Source of the DNA: Bacillus carboniphilus
Lineage (GTDB): Bacteria; Bacillota; Bacilli; Bacillales; JAIVKR01
DNA: 64,000 nucleotides
Direction of reading: 5' to 3'
Assembly (NCBI RefSeq): GCF_020524035.2
Contig: NZ_CP129013.1
Location: forward strand, 2,283,822 to 2,347,821
The first letter of the stretch is position 1. Each line of letters starts with the position of its first letter. Below, piece by piece: positions 35,914-44,506 of this stretch. The translations under genes were made by a program, and so were the position numbers. The notes beneath the pieces were generated by a model. That model was not told the DNA's origin. It did no database searches and was given only the letters and a program-made list of their open reading frames with translations.

Positions 35914-37469
35914 AATAGTCCTCCCAGCACTTTACCCTTTGGATAGTGTTTCTTTTGCTCTTCCCATTGTAAAATAAATGAGTCAGTAATAGGATAGACT
36001 ATTTTTCCTGTTAGAGTTGGAAGATCAATTCTATCATAAACTTCAATGTAAATTAATTTAGATCCAAGCAGCTTTCCAAGATAAAAGAAAGGAATTGCGG
36101 GTGCAGCACCAGTTGAAATGATAACATCTGGCCTTTCTATTAATAACAATTTTATAGCTAGAAATGTGTTCCTTATTAAATTTTTTATATTTCTATTCGT
36201 TGGATGATAACACCAATAAACCCTTTCTCCATTTAAAAGTGACCTACTATCTTGTTTATCAAAGGTAACCCAAAACCGGTCATACTTACTGTACCAATCT
36301 TTTAACTGGTATAGTTGTATTAAATGTCCACCACTTGAACCTACTAAGCAAACTTTCTTAGACTTATGACTTTCTTCTTTACGAGAAGAAATAGCTTTTG
36401 CTACTAAGAAAACAAACAAGAGTCCAATTGGATAATAAAGTAAATTATGCACACTTCCCAATAAGAGCAAAATCCAACATGGCCATAGAAATGGTTTATA
36501 CATCACAAAAGGGATGAGTAGCATACACAAAAGACCTAGTATCCCAAAATCGACAATAACAACTAATAAATCGAAGTGAAGTGGTATTCTCGAACCTGTT
36601 AAAATAGTATTGATTTCAAAAGCTTTCCCAGAGCCCATCCCAGTGAAAAAATGCAAAAAGTTTGATGTAAACTCGTTAAAAGCATTCACTAAAAATTTTA
36701 CCCTAGTCATGTTACTGTATTGGGCACCTTCTCTAAGTACAAGCTTATTCGTTAGGACCGCATAACAAAAGCCTACAATCACTATAGTAACTAAGGTATA
36801 AGTAACATACTTAAATGTTGCTTTTTTATCATCTAATAATTTCTTCATAATGAAAACTGAAACAATAAAAATACAAGCAACAATTGTAGATCTACTATCA
36901 GATATAAATATTAAACAAGAGGCAGTAACTATAAAAAAGATGTCTACTTTGCTAATTTTTTTAGGATTGAAAAGAGTATATACAATGGTAATTAACATTA
37001 GAAATGAAAACAGAGTCGGACTTGTAGCTAGCGAACCTGAAACTCTTTCTACTCCACTAAATACATCTATTATAGTAAAAAAGAAACCAATTACAACTAC
37101 ACTCCTGAATAAAAGAACTAGGTTCAAGTTATTTACATTGATTATTGATATTAAGTAGACAATCATAAGAATTGTCAGATATCTAACCGCTTCTTTTAAA
37201 TCACCATTTAGAAATAAATAGCTAACTATTATTCCAAAAGATACTGAAACAAATATAACCAAATCTCGTTTATTAATAGTGTATCCATTAAAAAAGATAT
37301 AAATGCAAATAGTAAATAAAATTAAAATAGTTACCAGTATATTGTTACTTCCTGTAACAAAACCATTTGTCATATACGCTTTCTCTGTAGATAATATTAT
37401 CCACATCAGAACGACAAACAAATTAACAAAAACCTTAATGCTTTGACTCTGCTTAATTTCATTTAACAA
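35910..37469 (-). CDS. Fusion of a Wzy-type polymerase with an Alg14-like subunit
   Basis: 519 residues. Residues 1 to about 365 contain about eleven membrane helices with a large loop (near 245-300), as in Wzy O-antigen polymerases. After a short polar linker (SSRKEESHKSKK), residues about 372-519 are an Alg14/PssD domain: KVCLVGSSGGHLIQLYQL, VIISTGAAPAIPFFYLGKLL, and a GGLL end. The join has no internal ATG and no length-change site, so the fusion looks genuine. It starts at TTG 37469, with AAGGAG upstream. Alg14 normally anchors Alg13; here the polymerase itself would be the anchor. Confidence 0.85.
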   Translation of the reverse strand: MLNEIKQSQSIKVFVNLFVVLMWIILSTEKAYMTNGFVTGSNNILVTILILFTICIYIFFNGYTINKRDLVIFVSVSFGIIVSYLFLNGDLKEAVRYLTILMIVYLISIINVNNLNLVLLFRSVVVIGFFFTIIDVFSGVERVSGSLATSPTLFSFLMLITIVYTLFNPKKISKVDIFFIVTASCLIFISDSRSTIVACIFIVSVFIMKKLLDDKKATFKYVTYTLVTIVIVGFCYAVLTNKLVLREGAQYSNMTRVKFLVNAFNEFTSNFLHFFTGMGSGKAFEINTILTGSRIPLHFDLLVVIVDFGILGLLCMLLIPFVMYKPFLWPCWILLLLGSVHNLLYYPIGLLFVFLVAKAISSRKEESHKSKKVCLVGSSGGHLIQLYQLKDWYSKYDRFWVTFDKQDSRSLLNGERVYWCYHPTNRNIKNLIRNTFLAIKLLLIERPDVIISTGAAPAIPFFYLGKLLGSKLIYIEVYDRIDLPTLTGKIVYPITDSFILQWEEQKKHYPKGKVLGGLL

Positions 37470-37573
37470 TTTATGATTACTCCTTCTAGCTAGCTCTTAT
37501 ATTTTGCTAAATATGACTTACATGAAAGTTCAAGACCCTTGGTTACATATTCAAATGTAAGACCATAAGGGCT

Positions 37574-37612
37574 AAAAAATGATGAAGTTTTTCCACCTCA
37601 GAATACTTCATC
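37574..37612 (-). terminator. Terminator or attenuator inside the first module
   Basis: The perfect 8-base stem GATGAAGT / ACTTCATC (37581-37588 and 37605-37612), with a 16-base loop, is followed on the minus strand by ATTTTTTAG. It lies between the initiating transferase gene and the polymerase gene, so it could reduce expression of the downstream genes. Confidence 0.55.
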
Positions 37613-37674
37613 ACCAAGGTATGCACAGTAGCAAAAAGTTATTCAAAAAACTGGGCTACAAATAACTATTGTTA

Positions 37675-38358
37675 CTATGCCGCACTATCCGAACGGACAA
37701 TTTCTTTAAACGTTAAAAGAATGATTTTAATATCTTTTAAAATTCCTCTTGTTTTAATATACCTAATATCCATATCAACCATGCCTTCAAAGCCAACATT
37801 GTTTCTTCCACTCACTTGCCACAGACCTGTACAGCCAGGCTTTACAACTAACCTTTGTTTATCATAAGAAGTATATTCATCCACTTCTCGTGGCAAAGGA
37901 GGTCTTGGTCCAACTAAACTCATTTCACCTTTTAAGACATTGATAAGCTGTGGAAATTCATCAATGCTTGTCTTTCTAATAAACCTTCCAATTTTCGTTA
38001 CCCTTGGATCCTCTTTCATTTTAAACATGGCACCCGATACTTCATTATGTTCTAATAATTTATCTAGTTCTTCTTCTGCATTGACAATCATCGAACGAAA
38101 TTTATACATCATAAATTCTTGACCGTTATGCCCTACTCTTTTTTGCTTGAAAAACACGGGTCCTTTGGAGTCTTCTTTTTTAATTAATAGAGCAATAATA
38201 ATTGAAGGAATTATCATAATTATAATTCCACATAAAGCTCCCATGATATCTAGCAACCGTTTAAAGAAAAGATAATATTTTGTATCACTTGCCTCTACCT
38301 TTTCGAATGTAACATCATTTACATATTGAATTCGTCTTTCAACTGTATCAGCCATCAT
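37675..38358 (-). CDS. Initiating sugar transferase (undecaprenyl-phosphate hexose-1-phosphate transferase)
   Basis: 227 residues. A cytoplasmic N-terminus is followed by one membrane hairpin (LLDIMGALCGIIIMIIPSIIIALLI) and the catalytic core: KFRSM, DEFPQLINVLKGEMSLVGPRPPLP and KPGCTGLWQVSGRN. The TGLWQVSGRN form is that of hexose-1-phosphate (glucose/galactose) enzymes rather than PglC. It starts the repeat unit of the first module on undecaprenyl phosphate. The GGGGTGA ribosome site precedes two adjacent ATG codons; the first is used here. It follows galU copy 2 by 11 bases. Confidence 0.92.
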   Translation of the reverse strand: MMADTVERRIQYVNDVTFEKVEASDTKYYLFFKRLLDIMGALCGIIIMIIPSIIIALLIKKEDSKGPVFFKQKRVGHNGQEFMMYKFRSMIVNAEEELDKLLEHNEVSGAMFKMKEDPRVTKIGRFIRKTSIDEFPQLINVLKGEMSLVGPRPPLPREVDEYTSYDKQRLVVKPGCTGLWQVSGRNNVGFEGMVDMDIRYIKTRGILKDIKIILLTFKEIVRSDSAA

Positions 38359-38369
38359 TCACCCCATCC

Positions 38370-39259
38370 TTACGCTTTTATATCGTTTTTTTGATTTTTT
38401 GTTATTTCTTTAATAAAAGTCATTACATCATCTTTTAGTTCGTTATGTTGCAGAGCAAAGTCAATTTGTGTTTTGATGAAACCTAATTTCTCACCTACAT
38501 CAAAACGATTTCCTTCAAAATTGTAAGCAAATACTTGTTGTAGTTGATTCAACTGTTCAATTGCATCGGTTAATTGAATTTCTCCACCTGAACCAGTTTC
38601 TTGTTTTTCCAGGTACGTGAAGATCTCCGGCGTTAAAATATATCTTCCCATAATAGCTAGATTAGAAGGTGCTGTCCCTTGCTTCGGTTTTTCTACAAAC
38701 TTATTTACTTTATAGCTACGCTCTTCCTGTGATATTGGGTCAATGATGCCATATCGATGTGTTTCATAGTCAGGAACAGGTTTTACACCTATCACAGAAG
38801 ATTCAGTTCTCTCATATTCATCTATTAATTGCTTTAAGCAAGGGTTTTCAGAAACAACAATATCATCACCTAAAAGAACAGCAAAAGGCTCATCACCGAT
38901 AAATTTACGGGCACACCAAACCGCATGTCCAAGTCCTTTTGGTTCTTTTTGACGGATGTAATGAATATCCATTTTCGAGGTTTCCTGTACTTTATGCAAG
39001 AGGTCAAACTTTTGTTTTGAAGCTAAGTTCTCTTCTAGTTCAAAGGAAAAATCGAAATGATCTTCAATTGCACGTTTTCCTTTTCCAGTCACAATAATAA
39101 TATCTTCAATACCCGATTCAATTGCTTCTTCAACAATATACTGAATCGTCGGTTTATCCATAATGGGTAACATCTCTTTTGGCATAGCTTTCGTTGCAGG
39201 TAAAAACCGAGTTCCAAGTCCAGCAAAGCAGGAATGATCGCTTTCTTTACTTGTTTCAT
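38370..39259 (-). pseudogene. galU: Second galU copy with broken N-terminus
   Basis: From [20 protein letters not shown] onward the protein is intact and very like the galU at 24643-25521. The natural start is ATG 39259 with a GGGGGT ribosome site, and the frame reads [11 protein letters not shown]; then two extra A on the plus strand around 39224-39228 shift it before [14 protein letters not shown] product starting at Met 39185 would lack the UTP-binding loop and should be inactive. It is the first gene after the promoter at 39361-39389. The break may be a sequencing error. Confidence 0.8.
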
Positions 39260-39360
39260 AGAATTACCCCCTTCTCAACCCTATCTTTCTCTCAATTATA
39301 TAAGATAGTTGACTACAAACATTTCTACTCTATCTATTAAAATTATAAATATCCTGATAA

Positions 39361-39389
39361 ATTATAACAGGTGAATCCATTCCTTTCAA
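39361..39389 (-). promoter_or_regulatory. SigA-type promoter of the polysaccharide island
   Basis: On the minus strand TTGAAA (39384-39389) and a perfect TATAAT (39361-39366) are 17 bases apart. It is about 100 bases before the galU copy 2 start and points into the island. This is the best promoter match in the window. Confidence 0.7.
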
Positions 39390-39528
39390 ACCCAATAGGT
39401 AAAAAGGCTTAAATAAGGTTTGATACTTCGACCGCTCTAATTATAGAAGTATAAAAAAATAATTGCTATCTTTTCCACAAAAGATTACTTATTGTCTCAA
39501 AAAAGTTGAATAAAATCTCATAAAACTG

Positions 39529-39555
39529 AAAAAAAGACTAGCAACCTCGCTAATC
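39529..39555 (-). terminator. Terminator of the 46-residue gene
   Basis: The stem GACTAGC / GCTAATC (one G-T pair) with a CTCGGT-type 6-base loop is followed by seven T on the minus strand. It begins 4 bases after the stop of the small gene. Confidence 0.65.
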
Positions 39556-39558
39556 TCT

Positions 39559-39699
39559 CTATGCAAAATCTTTTTTTAATTCCATTGTCATTTGTTCAAT
39601 GATATCGCTCATCGTGATGCCATCGTTCGTTTCCCCTTTTTGATAGGCATCAATTAAAACTTTCAAAAGCTTTTCGCGTCTCATTTGTTCATGTTCCAT
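39559..39699 (-). CDS. Small hypothetical protein (46 residues)
   Basis: A short gene with all its signals: an AGAGGAG ribosome site 8 bases before ATG 39699 and a terminator right after the stop. The product is charged and helical: MEHEQMRREKLLKVLIDAYQ, then KGETNDGITMSDIIEQMTM and a short basic end. No signal peptide or membrane segment is present. I do not recognise the family. The amphipathic helices suggest a small binding or regulatory protein. It is a separate unit between the island promoter and the SWIM operon. Confidence 0.65.
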   Translation of the reverse strand: MEHEQMRREKLLKVLIDAYQKGETNDGITMSDIIEQMTMELKKDFA

Positions 39700-40309
39700 C
39701 ACTAATACTCCTCTTTCATCTGTGTTATAAAGTAATAAAGATTGTTATCTTTTGAACATTCTTTTTATCAAAGGTATTTTTAATTATACGAAACTCTTCC
39801 AGCTGTTGACAAGTAGAAAATTCACTAAAGAGAGGAAAAAGTTGCTTTATGCTACAATAATTCGATAAATATTTCTTTTTTTCGACCATTGGAAAGATAA
39901 TAATCTCTCTTTTTCTAGAACGATCTTCAAATTGTCTCCGTTCCCATACAATGAAGAATCTTACTCACCTTAGAAGACTCCTGTTCCCTCAAGGAGACTT
40001 TCATGTTTATTTTGTGTGAAAAACACCGGTATTCATTTTTATAAAAGAAAGGGAAGAAATTCTCCTCATTAAAACATCGAATTTTAGTTCGTTTCTCGCT
40101 TCCCACACAATAACTCGCTTAAACTTGACAAAAGACTAAATTTTTTGTTCTCCTTTTAACTCTGTCCCCGAGCTTTTAAAGACTTTCCTTGCTATTTCAA
40201 TCTGCGTTATAATGAAGGAATGAATATAAATCAACTACGAGTTCATTATAAAGGGACTTAAAACTATACCCCTTTTTGAACAACGATATTTATATAAGGA
40301 GCGGTTTTT

Positions 40310-41923
40310 ATGCCGACGTACGGTATACCAAAAGAATCGATTTTAACGTGTAGTAAGGAACTGGTTAAGCTGTTGCCTCCTAGCGATCTGGACAATCAAG
40401 AAATCATTAAGGACGGATTACACCTTTATCGGGATGGTCGAGTGTATAATGCTTCCATCGAATTTTTAACAGCGAAAGTTCAAGCAAGTCGGAGTGAATC
40501 TGTCCGACTTTCTTTAGACCATTTTGAAGAGAGCCGCTGTTCCTGCTCGGATTCAGGCATTTGTTCTCACATGATTGCTTTCTTTCTTTATCTATATGCA
40601 AAAGTCGATACAGTCGGAACTTATGTCAAGCAATGGCGTAACCCATTAGGTGAAAATCCACTTGAGATGTTTAAGAAGCTTGGCCTTCTAAAGAAGGGCA
40701 TTGATATTGTGGAAGAGGAAGAGGAAGAAGAAGAAGAAGAGATTTCTGTAGATTCATGGTATAAGCAATTTGAAGCGGCTTTTCAAGAATGGGATGAAAA
40801 CACAAATAAAAGAAGCATTCACCATGTCGTTCAAAGCTTTTATCATCAATATACGGCTAAACTAAAACGAAAAGCTCCACGACATAAAGATTTTAGAGAG
40901 CTTTACTTCGTTCACGTTGCTCTATCGTCTTTTAATCAATTAACAAAAGTAGTTGAAAAGCTCGATTATGACGAAGCATCGATTCATCATTATGTGATCC
41001 CTTACCTTGATCAGTATTTTAATGAAATCATCGACCTTCTTCCAGATATTCAAATAAATAAACATAATCAATCCTTACTCGAAGGAAGTATAAAACCGGT
41101 TCAGAAACTTCTTTTAAATGAGGGACTGTTTCCTTATTTTCGGCTCCATATTTATCGAGAAGCTTGGTCTTCTCTCCTTAATCAAGAACACTGGCTTATT
41201 AACGAAAAAGAACGATTAAATGGAATGAAGGGCGATAACGATGAATTTTATGGATTAGCCATTGCTCACATTGAATTTTTACTCAAAGAGGACCAAGCTG
41301 CTCTTGATCGATTAAAGCCTTATGGAGGAAGTTTACTTGATTATACTTTGTTGTGGTTAGAGGATTTATATCATCAGGAAGACTGGATTAGGTTTAAAAA
41401 ATATGTTCCTTATGTGATGGAACAAGTTCCAGCTTTTTTGAGGATACCGCTGTCATTTGAAAGAAAGTATCAATCTATCGATCAACTTCTCGATTATTTT
41501 AGTCTATTTATGGAGAGTACGGGAGATCAAGCCACCTTCGAAAGCCTTTGTAAGCAAACTTTACCGTTTAGTTATAAACAGTATGATCTGCATTTATTAA
41601 ACGAAAAAAAATACAAACGTTGGATAGAGCTACAAACGGTACTTAAATTTCAAATAGATGATCTACATAATAGAGATTTGATTGAAGTAGGCAAGGAAGA
41701 CCCTGAAGCGATTATTCCTGTTCTTCATCAAAGGATTGATTATTACATTCAAAAGAAAAACCGATCAAGCTATCAAGAGGCAGTGTATTATTTAAAGGTG
41801 TTACGAAATGCATATACTCATGCAAAACAACATACTGATTGGAATGATTTTATCTATTTTTTACGTGAAAAATATAAACGCCTTCGCGCATTCCAGGAAG
41901 AATTAGAGAGAGGATTTTTATAA
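40310..41923 (+). CDS. ywqB: SWIM zinc-finger protein (YwqB-like), copy 1
   Basis: 537 residues. The SWIM finger CxC...CxH lies near residues 77-88 (RCSCSDSGICSHMIAFFLYLY); an acidic run of Glu follows near 140, and the rest is helical. SWIM domains bind zinc and are found with SNF2 ATPases and other DNA-acting proteins. The gene resembles B. subtilis ywqB, next to the helicase gene ywqA. The ATG at 40310 has a GGAGCGG ribosome site. A paralogue follows 17 bases downstream; the two share their MPTYGIPK start and layout throughout, so this is a tandem duplication. The function of the family is unknown. Confidence 0.85.
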   Translation: MPTYGIPKESILTCSKELVKLLPPSDLDNQEIIKDGLHLYRDGRVYNASIEFLTAKVQASRSESVRLSLDHFEESRCSCSDSGICSHMIAFFLYLYAKVDTVGTYVKQWRNPLGENPLEMFKKLGLLKKGIDIVEEEEEEEEEEISVDSWYKQFEAAFQEWDENTNKRSIHHVVQSFYHQYTAKLKRKAPRHKDFRELYFVHVALSSFNQLTKVVEKLDYDEASIHHYVIPYLDQYFNEIIDLLPDIQINKHNQSLLEGSIKPVQKLLLNEGLFPYFRLHIYREAWSSLLNQEHWLINEKERLNGMKGDNDEFYGLAIAHIEFLLKEDQAALDRLKPYGGSLLDYTLLWLEDLYHQEDWIRFKKYVPYVMEQVPAFLRIPLSFERKYQSIDQLLDYFSLFMESTGDQATFESLCKQTLPFSYKQYDLHLLNEKKYKRWIELQTVLKFQIDDLHNRDLIEVGKEDPEAIIPVLHQRIDYYIQKKNRSSYQEAVYYLKVLRNAYTHAKQHTDWNDFIYFLREKYKRLRAFQEELERGFL

Positions 41924-41940
41924 TATAAGGAGAGGTCTCT

Positions 41941-43557
41941 ATGCCGACATATGGCATTCCAAAGGATTCAATCTTAGCCTGTAGTTACGAAATACTTGAT
42001 TTGTTAATCCCTGAAAAAACACAAAACCAACAATTAATGAAAGAAGGGGTTCGACTTTATCGAGAAAATCGCATTTATCAAGCTTCGATTGAGTTTTTAA
42101 CTGCAAAGATTCAAGATAAAGGTACAGAAACTGTTAAGCTTTCTTTAAATCACTTTAGAGAGAGTTCTTGCACATGCAAAGAGAAGGACGTTTGTTCTCA
42201 TATGATTGCATTTTTCCTTTATCTTTATTCAAAAATCAATCCGATTGAAAATTATATAAGTCAATGGAGTAAATCGAACGTCAACAACCAACTATCGATG
42301 TATAAAGAAATGCATCTTTTACAAACGCTTGGCCTCGCGGAGGAAGATGGAGAAATGGATGAAGCCTCTGTTGATTTATGGTACAAACAGTTCGATATCT
42401 TTTATAAAGAATGGGAAAGAGGAGTAAACAAAGAAAATATTGATAACCTTGCCGACCTATTTTACCGAAGATATTATATTAAACTGAGAAGAAAAGCTTC
42501 AGACACTTATGAACATAGACATTTATACTTAATCCATGTTGCATTAATATCATTTATGAAACTAACAACCTTACTAAAAGAGCTCCATGTTGATGAAGAG
42601 AATTTGATCAACGACTTTACTTACTACGCGAATAAATTTCTCGTTAAAATGAACGACTTGCTGCATTCTCTTCAACGAAGTACGGTCCATCAATCCCAGA
42701 TAATTGAGAGCATGGGACCTTTTCGAGAGCTTCTTTTATGTGATGGAGAGTTTTATTATCCACCACTTTACCTTTATCGAAAAGCTTGGTCTACCTTGTT
42801 TAACCAAAAAGAATGGCTGACTGAAGAGAAGAAACGGTTATCAATGATGAAAGATCCTGCAACGAAGAATGTGAGTTTAGCGATTGCCCATCTTGAATTT
42901 CTATTAGAAAACGACCATGTCGCCTTCCAGCTTTTAAGTCAGCATCAAGAAGATGAATTTGACTATTCGTTACTATGGTTTGAAGAGAGCCTTGTTAAAG
43001 AGAAAAACTGGAATCGTTTTAAGATGTGGATTTCATTTATTTGCGATCATGTCACACATCTCAAAGAAAAAAGCGATCCCTATAATAAAATGAATGATTC
43101 TATAGAGGATTTTCTTCGTTATCTACATGCATACACACTTGCAACTGGAGATGAGGCGTTATATGAACGTTTTTGTCAACAAACGTTTCCAATAAGCTAT
43201 GATTTATATCATACTTATTTACTTGATAAACAAAAATATCAGCAGTGGACGGAATTGCAAATTTTATTCGATTACCATACATTTGATATAGATGATCAAA
43301 TCATAGATCAAATAGTGAATAAAGACCCTAAAGCAGCCTTACCCATTCTCCATCAAAAAGTAGACAAACTTATACAAAAACGAAGAAGACCTAGCTACCA
43401 AGAGGCTATATATTATTTGAACATGATACGGCGTGCATATGATCTGTTGATGGAATCATCAGCATGGGATGATTATTTAACATTTTTACGTTTGAAATAT
43501 AAGCACTATCGGACATTTCATAAAGAATTAAAGAAAGGACTCTTGCTAAATGAATAG
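41941..43557 (+). CDS. ywqB: SWIM zinc-finger protein (YwqB-like), copy 2
   Basis: 538 residues, paralogous to the gene before it along its whole length (MPTYGIPKDSI start; SWIM finger SCTCKEKDVCSHMIAFF near 77; shared RPSYQEAIYYL and YLTFLRLKYKHYR end). By eye perhaps half the residues match, so the duplication is not recent. The AGGAGAGG ribosome site precedes ATG 41941. Its stop overlaps the start of the SNF2 gene by 8 bases, which indicates coupled translation and a common complex. Confidence 0.85.
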   Translation: MPTYGIPKDSILACSYEILDLLIPEKTQNQQLMKEGVRLYRENRIYQASIEFLTAKIQDKGTETVKLSLNHFRESSCTCKEKDVCSHMIAFFLYLYSKINPIENYISQWSKSNVNNQLSMYKEMHLLQTLGLAEEDGEMDEASVDLWYKQFDIFYKEWERGVNKENIDNLADLFYRRYYIKLRRKASDTYEHRHLYLIHVALISFMKLTTLLKELHVDEENLINDFTYYANKFLVKMNDLLHSLQRSTVHQSQIIESMGPFRELLLCDGEFYYPPLYLYRKAWSTLFNQKEWLTEEKKRLSMMKDPATKNVSLAIAHLEFLLENDHVAFQLLSQHQEDEFDYSLLWFEESLVKEKNWNRFKMWISFICDHVTHLKEKSDPYNKMNDSIEDFLRYLHAYTLATGDEALYERFCQQTFPISYDLYHTYLLDKQKYQQWTELQILFDYHTFDIDDQIIDQIVNKDPKAALPILHQKVDKLIQKRRRPSYQEAIYYLNMIRRAYDLLMESSAWDDYLTFLRLKYKHYRTFHKELKKGLLLNE

Positions 43558-44506
43558 CCAACAAACACTCTTTATCCATATTGAGCCCATCGAACAGCAT
43601 CACTTCACGTTATGGTGTACAGATGAAGATGACGAAACTATTCCATTAGAAGAATGGAAACACTCTTTGTTCATGTGGCACTCATCCTCTTACTACGGAA
43701 CGGCTTTAGAAGATATTAGCTTTATTGGTGCACCAGCTGTTCAGCTTACCCCGTGGATGGCTATTGAATTATTAGGTAAGCAATCCTTTAACTCATTAAT
43801 GCCTATTCATTTAACGGAGGAAGCAGAAACGATTGCTAAAAGAGCCGAATCATTATTAAAGACCATTGAAAACACAACATGGATGCCTGATTATCAATCA
43901 TGGAAGAATAGCAAGATCGGCTTTAAAGATGAAGACGGACAGTTAGATGAAGCTGATCGCGGATGGTTAACCGCCGCCTTGAACGAGCTCATCGAGAAAA
44001 ATTCATCAATTCAGCAAGCGTGGCAAGAGCTATCAGAAACAATTCCCGATGTCACGTTAGAGAAAAAATATTTTTTAGATGAAGTCGATTTCCTCGAAAA
44101 AATTGGCTGGCACAAGATTGACCTTCCTTTTTCGATTGGCATGAGACTGAATGAACCCGATCAAGACGGAGACTTATGGAAGCTCGAGCTGTTTTTAAGA
44201 GCGAGTGAGACAGAGGTTTTTTCCTTAGATGAAGAGCTCCCTCATAAGTGGGAGCCTTATTCCTCCTTTATCGAAAGAGAAGAGGAGAGGCTGAACACGA
44301 TTTTACCTTGGTTATCTTTTGAAGAAGGGAAAAGCTTTTTGACAGAGGATGAAGCGTGGCGCTTTTTATCAGAGAATAGCGATACATTTGTTCAAGCGGG
44401 AATGGAAATTTTACTTCCTTCATGGTGGAATGTCATTAAAGAAGCTGGTATTCAAATGAAGGCAAAGCTTTCCTCCACACCTAGAGGGACGAGTTCCTTG
44501 GCATGA
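43550..44506 (+). CDS. ywqA: SNF2 helicase (YwqA-like), N-terminal part, frameshifted
   Basis: 318 residues as written, ending in a false tail RGTSSLA. This is the helicase-associated (DUF3670-like) region that precedes the ATPase core in bacterial SNF2 proteins. Its last part (LLPSWWNVIKEAGIQMKAKLSS) should run straight into FLGMNAIMDFNWQFS of the next frame; adding one T at about 44494-44495 gives TSFLGMNAIMDF, the family pattern. The restored protein has about 916 residues. The alternative is two coupled genes, since stop and next ATG overlap as ATGA. Confidence 0.8.
   Translation: MNSQQTLFIHIEPIEQHHFTLWCTDEDDETIPLEEWKHSLFMWHSSSYYGTALEDISFIGAPAVQLTPWMAIELLGKQSFNSLMPIHLTEEAETIAKRAESLLKTIENTTWMPDYQSWKNSKIGFKDEDGQLDEADRGWLTAALNELIEKNSSIQQAWQELSETIPDVTLEKKYFLDEVDFLEKIGWHKIDLPFSIGMRLNEPDQDGDLWKLELFLRASETEVFSLDEELPHKWEPYSSFIEREEERLNTILPWLSFEEGKSFLTEDEAWRFLSENSDTFVQAGMEILLPSWWNVIKEAGIQMKAKLSSTPRGTSSLA

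Larger units (their letters stand above)
39260..40309. other. Intergenic stretch between polysaccharide island and SWIM operon
   Basis: It contains the island promoter (39361-39389), one small gene with its terminator (39529-39699), and about 600 AT-rich bases upstream of the SWIM operon. A TATAAT at 40207 (after GCGT) could belong to the SWIM promoter, but no good -35 box stands at the right distance. Confidence 0.5.
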
